From contig OENT01000630.1 in assembly GCA_900239685.1 (NCBI GenBank), forward strand, positions 27,145-91,144: DNA of 64,000 nucleotides, written 5' to 3'. This DNA comes from Rotaria macrura (lineage: Eukaryota > Rotifera > Eurotatoria > Philodinida > Philodinidae). Each line of letters begins with the position of its first letter. The first letter of the stretch is position 1. Below the pieces are notes generated by a model. The model ran no database searches. It saw nothing but the letters and a program-made list of their open reading frames with translations, and was not told the origin of the DNA. Shown piece by piece: positions 51,733 through 62,311 of this stretch. Made by a program: the position numbers and the translations under genes.

Positions 51733-53217
51733 TCAACTAATTAATGTTCCACGGAAGTCAATTGTAATTATTGTAGTGTCTTTATCTCGAGCTGTTGGTT
51801 TAAGTACGATAAGAAAATTATCGGTTAAAATCGGTTCATATTCAAAACCATTAATGATATTATACTTTTCAATACGACTTGTAAATATGCTTCCAATCGG
51901 TAAATGAAAATTTTGTGCTGTATCAACATCTTTATATTCAATAATAAATTGATGTTTTCTTTTTCCTGTCCGTACAAATTTTGTTCGTAATAATGTTGAA
52001 TTTTTATTCTCATCAAATGTTGCTACGAAAGCTGGATCGCCATAGAAAACGAATGTATCACGATCATAGCATAAACCATATATTTGTTCACGTACATCAT
52101 CATCAATATTGTCAGCATCGAAATCATATTGATTGTCGAGTTGCTCCATTATAGTTTCATAACTTGGACGTTTATCTTTAAGATCAAATTTAAAATCAAG
52201 CAAACGCGGATTGATTGACTTCAAATCATATGTCATACGTGCTTGATTTAAAAAATAAGCATCAGATAATGTTACTCGACCAGGTACACTTTTCCAAACA
52301 TCAAGTGTTCCCCATCCAGCACGACCAAACCATGTTCGAACAGTATAACCACACATTTGTCGAACGCCTAACCGCCCGAGGAAGATAGTAACCATGCATT
52401 TCGGCCCAGTACAGTGCCCAACAAGACAATTAGCAATCGGTAGAAAAATTTTTGGATTGGATGATTCCTCAATAATTGGTGCAATTTGTTCTGATTTTTC
52501 ATCAAGAGGAATAAGACCACGTTCCGCCACTTTCAATTTACCTTTGGACCAAGGAAGTTCAACGTATTTTTCATTTCCATGACCACTTGTTATCAGAAGA
52601 TCAGGCTGAATATCGTGAAACTGATCAATAAATATTTGTACGGGTGGCTTTGGGTATTTGTCACCGTGAGATTTTTCTTCTCCACTTCCATCGTCTAAAC
52701 CGCAATTCTTTCCGAACCAAGTGCCATCGTTGGCATCAGAAAATGTAAAACATGTTTCAAATAAGTTTTGATCAACATTCGTAAAATTTATTGAACGTTG
52801 AATAATAAACGGTTGTTGAACACATTCGTTATCGATTGATTTTTTCGCATGTTCGGCATCTATACCTGTTACAATAGACCACATTGCATCAATATATGGA
52901 TCACCGTCTAGTGAACGCATTAAACGATGACATTTGCTGACAAATTCTCTTCCGCATTCATCTGGTTGGCAAACAAAAGCGACATAACGTGGCATTGATG
53001 TTTGTAAATCTGTTCGTATCGATCCTAAATCATCATTTGCATAAACTAGTCGACCAGCATTTGGATGTCGCTCAAGTAAAAAATTCACAACATCTTTCCA
53101 TTTACTATCATTGAATGTTAATGATGACACAACAATTGCATATGACTTTGAATAAACTGTATCGGGAACGTCAAGTGATATGATTTCTGTTGAATCGCTT
53201 CTATTTTCATGAGACAT
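51733..53217 (-). CDS. Predicted clan CD (C25/gingipain-like) cysteine peptidase, intronless
   Basis: A single uninterrupted frame of 494 aa from ATG (53215-53217). The core looks like a caspase/gingipain-fold peptidase. A beta strand ending DLLITSGHGN gives a candidate catalytic His213, and IFLPIANCLVGHC gives candidate Cys264. GYTVRTWFGRAGWGT and FYGDPAFVAT (about 391-400) follow, as in C25-family proteins, where a GDPA/GDPS motif closes the domain. The N-terminal ~120 residues (PRYVAFVCQPDECGREF, DPYIDAMWSIVTG) resemble bacterial C25-like proteins as I remember them. The last ~95 residues are a beta-rich, Ig-like tail. There is no signal peptide, so a cytosolic location is likely. The intron-rich neighbours and bacterial-like architecture suggest horizontal acquisition. 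The substrate is unknown, and it could also be an inactive relative. Confidence 0.6.
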   Translation of the reverse strand: MSHENRSDSTEIISLDVPDTVYSKSYAIVVSSLTFNDSKWKDVVNFLLERHPNAGRLVYANDDLGSIRTDLQTSMPRYVAFVCQPDECGREFVSKCHRLMRSLDGDPYIDAMWSIVTGIDAEHAKKSIDNECVQQPFIIQRSINFTNVDQNLFETCFTFSDANDGTWFGKNCGLDDGSGEEKSHGDKYPKPPVQIFIDQFHDIQPDLLITSGHGNEKYVELPWSKGKLKVAERGLIPLDEKSEQIAPIIEESSNPKIFLPIANCLVGHCTGPKCMVTIFLGRLGVRQMCGYTVRTWFGRAGWGTLDVWKSVPGRVTLSDAYFLNQARMTYDLKSINPRLLDFKFDLKDKRPSYETIMEQLDNQYDFDADNIDDDVREQIYGLCYDRDTFVFYGDPAFVATFDENKNSTLLRTKFVRTGKRKHQFIIEYKDVDTAQNFHLPIGSIFTSRIEKYNIINGFEYEPILTDNFLIVLKPTARDKDTTIITIDFRGTLIS

Positions 53218-55654
53218 TCCTGTTCTTTTTACTTGGCGTATTGATCAGATCTTTTCTGCCTAAGTTTTCTATGTAACTACTGTTCGATCGACGCTTTTTC
53301 TCATGAATCAAAGAAAAATTAACTATCAAAATGCGATTAAATACAATGACGAGCTGTTACTCACATAAGTAAATGGTCCAATCATGAGACTTTGATTCAT
53401 TCTATTAATAGTGATGAATCGAACATATGTATATAACTATGTAGTCAATTTCTGTATATTATTCATCAAGATACGTATGACAACTGTGAAACTAAATTTC
53501 TGTTGTCTTGTGTGCTAAAATTAAACGAAAAGAAAGCATCATGCTTTACAAACTATCATGTTAATATAAATTCTTTTATCGAAAAAGAAAAACAAAGACT
53601 GATGTTATTCTTGATAAATATGAACGAGGTCTTCAACTATCATTATTGTTGAAGCATATAGTTCTATCATCTTGAAAGATATTTTCACTGCGACGTTTGA
53701 AATTATTCGTATTAAGCAAAATCTAAACTTGTTGTGTGTCTGAAAGATTTTCAGTCAAAGAATTATTCTGAAAGCGTGATCAACTTATGATTTGATCGAA
53801 ACGAATCGAAAAAAATTAATGCATACATATGCAGCTCACTTGTTCAGTTTTGTTAATAGTAACGAAGACTGCTACAAGGAAGAAAGAAATCGGTCTATTA
53901 TCACATAAAGATCATCCATGGCTGCATGAATTCATTTTTGTCTTCAACAAAACCATTCCACATTATACATATTTTTGTACTAAAAAGTGTAAAAATGAAA
54001 ATATATGCTTTTTCAAAACAATGAAATCAAAATGGTTCTGCTGTTAACGCTAGCTAAATGTCTATACTAGACACGACAGCGAGTCATTTCAAACATCTTC
54101 TTGAATTTTATCATGAAGTGTTTTCAATGAGTCACGTTCAATAGAATTCATTCGGTTAAGAGATATCCTAATTCAATATATTCTTCAACTAGAGCTAAAC
54201 TAACTGTATACATTGAACAATTTTTAGTTTTAATTCGGTCGAAAAATGCAAGAAAATATCTCAATTAAACCATTGGACGACGAACGGATTCATATCTTAA
54301 CTATTTTTTCAAGCTTCTGAAGAAATTCGGCAATAATTCCTTTTCCTCTTGGTATCAAGGGGCAAATATTTTTTTCTCCTTTGTATCAGTGCCTCTATTC
54401 AATGTTCATTTTCTTTTCGTGTGCATGAATGTTCGCCAGCTCAATACCCATTCGCACATCAGACAGTATCCATTTACCATCGAAATTCTTTTCTGTGACA
54501 TATTATTGGGTAACATCTTCCTTGCTGAATATTACAGTTATCTGGATGTTTGTCGATATGTATTCATACGCTTAACATCAGTGCTCGTATCTTGATAGTA
54601 TGGTTGAGATGCTTGCCTCTATCCCACTGTTGCTGGTGTATGGTTCAGTTGAAGATATGCCTAATACTCGCAACCGGCTACTTAAGAAGCATTGACAGCT
54701 TCTAAGAAAGTTTACTGAGCTCCAAAAATTATCTAGGAATCTTCTTCTTAAGCATTTGTAGTTTCAACCATCTACTCCAATGATAACGTTAGAACATCTT
54801 ACGAATCGGTTCTCTGACATTTCATAATGCATCCTGGCAAAAACCTTTGTAAGAACTATCTATATGGAAGAAAAACATGACTGAATTTTTATTGAATATT
54901 TGGATAATGTGATGTGGTGAGCTTTTTCGTCAATGAATTTGATCTTCATTATTGTCGATACCTTCACATTCAATACAAAAATCCTTCATTCGTTCAATGC
55001 TACACAACGCAGAAGGGTGGATGGATGTGGCATTACATTTGACTTGTCTCTACTTGCATATTCACACGTATATACACAAATCCTAGTATTAATCATTGGT
55101 TATTTTAAATATTTCTCTCTGTAAAGAAGGTTGAAATATACTTCTATGAACCAAGAAAACATATTTAAATGATTTCTCGACATTTGGTTTTTTCTATCAG
55201 CACGTTTAAATAAACTTAAGAGGTCTTTCTATGCCTGTTAAACACGGCAAATTCGTCGTTTTACTTGACTTGCAACATGCGCTCGACAAAGACTCACATT
55301 GTTTATTTTATTCATACTAAAACATTGACTAAACAAGAAGTCCTGCTACCAAAGCTTGCGTAAGTCTATGAAAACGAATATTTAGAGTATTAAGTTCATG
55401 AAAAAATGTATTGTTATGTATTCAAGTTTTCGCGTGGTGTTTATCTTTATTGGAATTTCATATGAAATATTTTTCTTACTGGTAATCAGGTTGAATATTG
55501 AAAAAAAACAGCAAGAAATGAAAATACGTCGCATAGTATCGGAAAAAGTTTATTTCTTAAAAATAAAAGTAAAAATGAGAGTCAAGACTGCAGTTTCTAT
55601 GTCTCTGTGCATACATAATATAATATTTAACAAACATTAAAAAAGAATAGTTTA
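53218..55654. other. Intergenic region between the C25-like gene and BAF copy 1
   Basis: 2.4 kb upstream of the C25-like start and downstream of the first BAF copy. Short open frames here show no domain and no plausible splice chain. AT-rich, no repeat recognised. Confidence 0.55.
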
Positions 55655-57536
55655 TTACAGAAACTGCGAACAAAATGCATCTATCGCATCCGCACATTGT
55701 TTAGCTTGATGACGATTAGCACCAGCATTGTCACGAACCCAAAGTTCAAAATAATCTTTATTCTTTAACAAAGTTAAATAAATACCCAACAATTCATATG
55801 CCTAAAATAAAAACAGCAGCTGAAAAGTTTTTCCTGTGACTCACAAATATATCCACATATCAAATACTGCTTACTATCATATAAATTATAGTTAAGAGAG
55901 AATAAACTAATGAAAATACGATTACTATCCTGACATACACGCAATTGGAGCTATGGTCATGGTTAAGAATTTTCAGCAGCCCGAAAAACTAGTTAAATCA
56001 GAAAAACATTCTCATGCACTTATGTCATGACTACTGAAGTACTTCAAGAATGTTAATAACATACGGTAAAGTATAGATAGAAAAAGGAATTTATCGATGT
56101 GCAAAAATTACACAAATGCTACGAACTGCCATTTCTGTTCTTCGATTGATTTGATTAACGACAGTTATAGCTTTCAATTTCGAGTGTCATTAAAGAAAGA
56201 CTCTTCTGTTCGGATTATTGAGATCTTCCAAATATTTTTTGTGTTTCTCATTTACAACAACAAAAGAAACAATAGTCTATATCGATATTCGAACAACATT
56301 GTGATTCTAATACTCAATTTTTGACAGGTCAACAAAACTTTTACCTGTACGAAAAAATCAACCAATACTTTGTCTAGAACTAGTCAATGCCTCCGCTGTC
56401 TGGGCTGTCGTGAAACACGTCTGTGAACGAAATTTTAATGTTGATAATTTCATGAATTGTTTATCCGATGCTCGAAAGTCGAATCAAAATGTGTAGCTAA
56501 ACAAATTTGATACATGAACCTTTTCAAGATCGTCTAAATCAATCAAAGTTTTACTCATTGAAAATCGACATTTTAATATATATAAGCGTGGGTGTTTACA
56601 AGGTCCGACAAGAAAAATCTAGTTTTCCATGAACCTATATTGGACAGATTCCGCTATTGATTTTAATCAGCTAGCTTCTTTACACGAACTAGTGACAGCT
56701 TAAATATGTCAAAAGCTCTCTTTTACTTATAAAAGAAGTAACCGTGGAGACACAAGGAACATGCTAGTCTATGATTCAAGCAAGATCGAGTGCATCATTT
56801 TCCCTAACTAAATAAGATAATAATCAGGAGATCTATATGATATATTGAACCTGAAGAATATTTCTACTTGTATTTTCAAACAAACTTTTTTGTTCCTGAA
56901 TAAATTCATAGATTTTACCGTTAATCATAGTTGAATCTATGCACGGGAAATAACCGTTTGAAATTGGTATTCACAATTTTTTTGGCATTCTTACAAACTC
57001 ATACTATCCTTCATGTTATATTCTCTTGTGAAATAAGCGAAGATCATGATGACATTCTGTAGCATGTAACAATTTAAAAAGATATCTGCTAAAACACAGT
57101 TATTCAAATCTTCGTCCGACGTTGTGTTTTTTATCGAATTCGACTCTCCGATGATAAGTCTATTGAAAAGTAAAAACCACAGCTATTTATCTTTCTTCAA
57201 TCACAATTGATCGATCATCAAAAGTAATTGAGCGAGTTTTAGTCCGACCGACGTAGTTTACACAGTATCCCTCTCATTGATAGATAATCCGTGTCATGCT
57301 TCGACTGGTCATAATGACGAGATCCAATAATTTCAGCATCTGATTTTTATATGTATCTATATTTCTTGTCTACTAAACAACTGTTGATGCATCTCCTCTA
57401 GACTTACTTTAGTAATACCAGATTCTTTTAAATTGCTTGCTAATTTAGGTCCTAGGCCAGGCACATCACTAATATATTTATCTTTTAAAGGTTCACCGGT
57501 GAAATCTCGAAACTTTTGTGATGTTGTCGATGACAT
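55655..57536 (-). CDS. BANF1: Barrier-to-autointegration factor, copy 1 (diverged)
   Basis: Small DNA-bridging protein that binds DNA, LEM-domain proteins and lamin, and organises chromatin at the nuclear envelope. Exon 1 57408-57536 (43 codons) and exon 2 55655-55801 (48 codons plus stop) give 91 aa; human BAF has 89. Exon 1 carries KFRDF.GEP and the helix-hairpin-helix SDVPGLGPKLASNL, and exon 2 carries AYELLGIYLTL, GANRHQAKQC and the Trp/Phe C-terminus. The intron is phase 0, 1,606 bp, with donor GTAAGT. Compared with copy 2, the hairpin is less canonical (GLGPKLASNL instead of GIGDVLGARL). The stop TAA overlaps an AATAAA at 55651-55656. An AG acceptor-like site lies 10 nt before the ATG. 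A role as a divergent paralog is likely. Confidence 0.88.
55802..57407 (-). other. 1.6-kb intron of BAF copy 1
   Basis: At the same codon boundary as the 52-bp intron of copy 2, so it has expanded about thirtyfold or copy 2 has shrunk. I saw no exon and no clear inverted-repeat element inside. Confidence 0.6.
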
Positions 57537-57546
57537 TATTAAAAAT

Positions 57547-57572
57547 CTAGAAATTAAATAAAAATAAAAATA
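57547..57572 (-). promoter_or_regulatory. Splice-acceptor-like site before BAF copy 1
   Basis: On the minus strand a long T-rich tract ending TTTAATTTCTAG stops 10 nt before the ATG, inside the 91-bp gap between the two BAF genes. The gap is very short for a promoter plus a 5' intron, which favours trans-splicing. Confidence 0.5.
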
Positions 57573-57593
57573 TTTTCACACATCTAGTTTTTG

Positions 57594-57599
57594 TTTATT
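57594..57599 (-). terminator. Polyadenylation signal of BAF copy 2
   Basis: AATAAA on the minus strand 28 nt after the copy 2 stop and 58 nt before the copy 1 start. Confidence 0.6.
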
Positions 57600-57627
57600 T
57601 ATAATAAAAATAAGAAGAAGCAAGTTT

Positions 57628-57955
57628 TTAGATAAAAGCTTCAGCCCATTCGGATAATGCTTGTGCTGTTGTTTTTGCTTGATGACTATTCGCTCCACAT
57701 TGTGTTTGAATCCAATCTTGAAATTCTTCAACATCTTTATGACATAATAAAAATTTGCCGAATAAAGTGTACGCCTCAAAATAAAATCAAAAGATTTCAA
57801 TTGAAAAATTCTACATGTTACTAAACCTTTTCATAACCAGCTTCGGATAATCTAGCACCAAGAACATCGCCTATACCAGGTACATCTCGAATACTTTTAT
57901 CACCAAGCGGTTCAGCCATAAATTCACGAAACTTTTTTGTTGTTGATGAACTCAT
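57628..57955 (-). CDS. BANF1: Barrier-to-autointegration factor, copy 2 (canonical)
   Basis: Exon 1 57827-57955 (43 codons) and exon 2 57628-57774 (48 codons plus stop) give 91 aa. The intron is 52 bp, phase 0, with the weaker donor GTTTAG. The protein keeps the BAF hallmarks: KKFREFMAEPLGDK at the N-terminus, the helix-hairpin-helix DVPGIGDVLGARL, AYTLFGKFLL, CGANSHQAK and a WAEAFI end close to the WCDAFL of human BAF. Of the two copies this is closer to the known family, so it probably carries the ancestral role in chromatin bridging and nuclear envelope reassembly. It lies 91 bp upstream of copy 1 in the same orientation. Confidence 0.92.
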
Positions 57956-58779
57956 CGTTACTTATGAATAACAGACGAAAGAAAAATATGATAGTTAGTT
58001 AATAACAAGCGTAAAGCTTGCCGAACGAAATTATTCAAATAACCGACGGGAATAGTCATTCCATTGGACAACTCATCAAGCAATCGATATAGTAGTATTT
58101 ATAAATCATCTTGAAAGAGGGACATAAGAGAAATAGATTCTAGAAATGGCTACCTTAGCCACGAAGACCTGATGTACAATTTGTGGCTTATTTGTCTTCT
58201 TGATAGCGTAAACGTAATTTTCTCGATTATCAATACTGAAAATTTGATCGTTCATCAGAAACAATAACATAAAAACGACAACCACAATATGAATAAATTT
58301 TTTTTTCAGACGATTATATGTAACTTTAAAATGAAAACATTATACAACTCTGCATCAAAAGAAATGCGATTAATTGAAACAGAGTTTTCTTCTGAACATC
58401 AGAAAAAGTTGCGCGATGATTTCATCTATGAGTGTATTGCCTAATGTCACTTCATATAATCTCAGCGTACGTATAAAATCTCGTAGACATTTTCGAAAAG
58501 AATTACGTATAGTGGCATAATATCATATGGATCATATGGCTAGAAGATAATGACCTAAAAAACATCAGGTTCAAAATGAAAGTATGTTACGTGATGTTTG
58601 ACATAAGTCGTGTATTGGAATAAATAATAAAAATGTAAACTAATACCATTCTCATAGAAAAAATTGTATATAAATCGGTTCTAGAGAATTGGCATGTGTT
58701 CTATATGTTTCACCCTTGAAAAATCAGTATGAAGTTGGAAAAATTCTTTTCTAATGAATACTTGAAACGAGGCTGGTGG
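57956..58779. other. Upstream region of the BAF pair
   Basis: AT-rich, no gene or repeat recognised. An AG preceded by a T-rich tract ends at 57961, 5 nt before the BAF copy 2 ATG. The promoter of the pair should lie here. Confidence 0.5.
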
Positions 58780-59060
58780 AAGCACACGGCACGAATACGT
58801 AACGCATATGTTCTTAATCCTTGTCCATAATTTACGACCATATGCAGCCGATACATGATACGAATACGGCGAACGTACGGTGAGAATACGGTCATGAATC
58901 AACGACCTATATTTTTAACCAAATCGGTCGTTAACAGTAAATTACTGCATAGAAACCAGAGATCCGAAACTTGCCTCGCCCCGCACCGCCACAAAGTGAG
59001 TCAAGTCAGCATTTTCTACACCACGGCGAGTACGAGTTGACTTTGTAACTCGCCGAGTCG
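58780..59060. repeat. CpG-rich repeat patch with TACG and CTCGCC words
   Basis: Two adjacent blocks. The first (about 58785-58900) is full of TACG/CGTA words (GATACGAATACGGCGAACGTACGG), as in the arms of the element at 62312. The second (about 58970-59070) has TTGCCTCGCCCCGC facing GGCGAGTACGAG and CTCGCCGAGTCGACTCGCC, an imperfect inverted repeat. No coding signal. Confidence 0.5.
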
Positions 59061-59239
59061 ACTCGCCTATACTTAGAATGCTATTTTCGATGAATAAATG
59101 GCAAATCTTTAAGAATACCTTTCGATTTTATGCAGTTCTTTCTAAGCGGTTCCATTTGTAGAGAAGTTTATTAAATTGGAAGAGTACGTTAGTGTGCAGG
59201 GTGTGTCAAAAATCAGCTTAGAAAAGAAAACTTTATATA

Positions 59240-59600
59240 AGTGGCAGACCCAGGATTTTCGAGAGAGGGTGGCTGTTTTAAATTTTTTCCTGCAAGATAA
59301 CCCAGGTTGTTCGTTCCGGAGACCGGATCTGGCCGGAACCCGCAGGAAACGGGATATTTTCCGGCTTCTTCCTACCAGTTCCGGTGTATTTACGGCCGGA
59401 ATTATCCGTACCCGGAGCCTGGATACTCCGGAGACTTCCGGAAACCGGAAATTTCAAGGAAATACCTCGGATCAGCAGGGAACCTACCGGAGCTATGGCA
59501 AGTTCCGCCAGGATCCGACCGGAAAATACAATAATCCGGTAAAGAAGCATCGGAAAAGAGTTGGAATCCACCGTATTCCGACCAAATTATTTCTGCTTTG
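59240..59600. repeat. CCGG-rich repeat patch, DNA-element candidate
   Basis: A GC-rich island in AT-rich sequence, dense in TCCGG/CCGGA words (for example GGAAACCGGAAATTTC) in both orientations. It begins with GTGGCAGACCCAGGATTTTC, a form common at the ends of degenerate interspersed elements. Three overlapping frames stay open only because CCGG words rarely make stops. No transposase or other domain. Confidence 0.55.
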
Positions 59601-60229
59601 GAAATCGGGCCTTCGCTTGAAAAACAATTACATCAAATATTAAGTTCTAAGTTATATCGTTCCTAGATACGCAAGTCATCATTTTACAAAAAAAAACCTT
59701 GAAAGGTCTTTTTTGGGATTTTTGTATCATTCCTTTAATTTAAGGACGATATCTATGACCTGGATAGTTTACCGTATTTTGATGGGTTCGCTTGAAAATT
59801 TTAGATGTGTTACTTAATGTGTTATTGATTTCAGTGCATTAATTTGCATTCGAAGTTTTTTGATAAAAATCTGAAATGATAGGTCCTGAAGAGACTTTAG
59901 TAGCGTCACTTACCTTGTTTGAAGACTCAGGAAAGTCTCAAAACGCTAGTGTTTAACATGTGTGCTGTTCTTACACATATCGTTTTCGGTTTGCCAAAGT
60001 CTAAAAATCTGATTTTTAGGTCTTCGGACTGAAAATTCCCGTTTTTGTGAATAAAGCGAGTTTGGAGGGAAATGTATAATGTTTCACTAGAATTTTATTT
60101 GTTCCCAGGGTATGTTCTGGTGTTGTTTTAGGCTTGTTTAAAAAAGAAGTAAAAGCTGGATTCAAAATTCGGATACTTTACTTAGTAATTCTGAGTATTT
60201 AGCACTGTTTAGAAAACGGCCAGATGAGT

Positions 60230-60505
60230 TTTCGGGAGCTTAGCTGAAATGGTCAGATCTGAGCCGTGTTCTCTCCGGATGGGAAAATTGCTTTTTCCGT
60301 TATCGGTATCCGGTCCGGAAACAGTCGGATCTGGGCCGTATGTGGTCCGGGCTCGAAAACGGTGTTTTCCGACGTCGGATCCTGTATTGGAAATGGAAGC
60401 CGGAACCGATTTCGGAAACCCGCTTCCGGAATTCGTCGGAATAACACGGGATCTGGGCGGTTCCCGCCGTATGTCTCGCACCTGGGAATATGAATTTTTT
60501 TGAAG
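60230..60505. repeat. Second CCGG-rich repeat patch
   Basis: Shares words with the patch at 59240 (CGGATCTGG followed by GCCG; TTTTCCG; CCGGAA), so it may belong to the same family. It is open in two frames on each strand, which fits composition rather than coding. Confidence 0.5.
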
Positions 60506-60899
60506 TACTTTTAAAAAAGTTTGTTTCATTTTTCGCAACTCTCTAATTCGTTTTTATGTAGTAAATATATAAATTCATGACAATAAAACAAGTGTCTTTG
60601 AAAAAGCTCTAGCAGTGAGTTCGAAAACACCAACCGACGATTGGACTTTGCAAATTCACCAATCTCTGCATTAGTATTTACGTCTAGATATCAATAAATA
60701 TACATCACAATTGGTGGGTGTCAGAGTCGCGGTACTTTCATATAAAATGACTAACTTTCATCTTATATCTACACCCACAAAATTCTATTGGTGCTGATGA
60801 TGCTGTTATGACTTGAACCTCTTCCAATGATGAATTTGAAGTTGACTGAGGTCCCAGTGAAAAATTGTCATAAAATAAAGCAGCATAGAGTGTGTTACA

Positions 60900-61760
60900 A
60901 AAACGTTTGACTATTTTAAAGAAAAACCCGTTCAGGAAAAACTGGAACGCTTTTCAAAATGGAAACGTCTGGAACTCATTCCTCGTTTATTCGAACGCTT
61001 TTTTTGATTATAAAATAAAAACTCAGTTTTAGGGAACGTATTCTCGGTCATTATCATCTAGATTCACATTCCCTAAAATAATCCCCGAAGAGAAGTTAGC
61101 ACAGTATATGCCCATAGAACTCTTCCGATACGAATCGGCGAGCTCTATCAAACGGTGTACTCCAATTTATCCTAACTTAAACTAATGATCAAAATAATGT
61201 GTCTTAAACTGAGGAATGCCAGCGGCAGAAGAAAACTTATCAAAGATTTCGTCATTATTGGCGTCACTTTCAATGTGTCGTGCTCCAGAGCGGTCAATTT
61301 TGAATCAAACTTAGTGCTAAAGTCAGATGAAAGCATTCAATAATTTATAGAACAGTGAAGAATGCATTCAATAATTTATAGAACGGTGAAGAATGCATTC
61401 TTTTCTTTCTAAAAAATGGTGTTAGATTGCCTGAAATGCGTTCATCCGTTTAAAGAATTCACTATTAGGTGTTTCATCCTAAAAAGGAAATGAACTCAAT
61501 CTCATTTTGACGAAATCTAATTCAGACCGTTCCAAAAACAGAACGAAAATGAACTCATTCTAATAGTTTTTGGAACTGACCAGATAGATCACTTTCTGTT
61601 CAGTAGAAGAACGTTTTTTGAATCGGAAGAAAGAATCCTATAATAACATGGAACGAGAAAGCATGCGTTCCTTCAAACGTAGAACAGTTCTGTCTGTTGA
61701 AAAACGCTTTCGCTATTCTGTAGAACGCGTTTTTTAAGGAAAGGATATCTTCTCATGACG
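60900..61760. repeat. Degenerate repeat rich in GGAAC/GTTCC words
   Basis: Many GAACG, GGAAC, GTTCC and AACGTTTTTT words recur in both orientations across roughly 850 bp, resembling the interior vocabulary of the hAT element at 10991. No clear ends or target duplications found, so the limits are approximate. Confidence 0.35.
61333..61400. repeat. Two-copy 31-bp tandem repeat
   Basis: The unit GCATTCAATAATTTATAGAA followed by C(A/G)GTGAAGAAT starts at 61333 and again at 61364 with one mismatch, and a third partial copy (GCATTC) starts at 61395. Confidence 0.9.
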
Positions 61761-62311
61761 GCGTTTTCTGCTATTTTTCACATGCGAACCTTTTTCGCTG
61801 GAGTGACAGCAAGAGCTGAATATCCCGTGGAATTACTGATTGCCATATATTTTCATTTGCATCCTGTTGCTGATTGTTACTATTTAAGGCACGTATTTGT
61901 TTGAAAAATTAGTAACTAGAGGATACATTTCAATCTAAAACCTGGTATTCATTTGTTACTTTAAAACAGGCATTCCTCAATAATTACATGTTATCACTAC
62001 ATGCTGTATATATTTTGGTCAACATATATTCAAAAAAAGCTATTAGCCCAATCCCTTATGGAATTAAAAATGTGAAACACGATTGAGCTGCTTTCAACAG
62101 TCACAAAAATCTTCCTTTCTTTCAAGAGCCTTGATAGCCATTTACTCATCAGTTCTGACAGAGCCAGTAGAACTTCAATGAAGAAGCAGCTACTATATTC
62201 TCATGAGAAATTACTGACATTTATTCACAAATCCTGTAAAATACTTCGATGACGTTCAGAAACGCCTTTAAGGGTCGTGTATCACTACTGCGACGGTCTT
62301 CAAGCTTCTAG

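Noticed and set aside
54389-55640. Open frames between the C25-like and BAF genes
   Set aside because: Short, no domain, hydrophobic bias typical of AT-rich noncoding sequence, no supporting splice partners.
59176-59643. 155-codon plus-strand open frame, with overlapping frames on both strands
   Set aside because: It spans a CCGG-rich repeat, several frames are open at once, and no domain is recognisable. Open frames follow from base composition.
60209-60538. Four overlapping open frames on both strands
   Set aside because: Same explanation: a GC-rich repeat patch with few stop triplets. No homology signal or splice sites.
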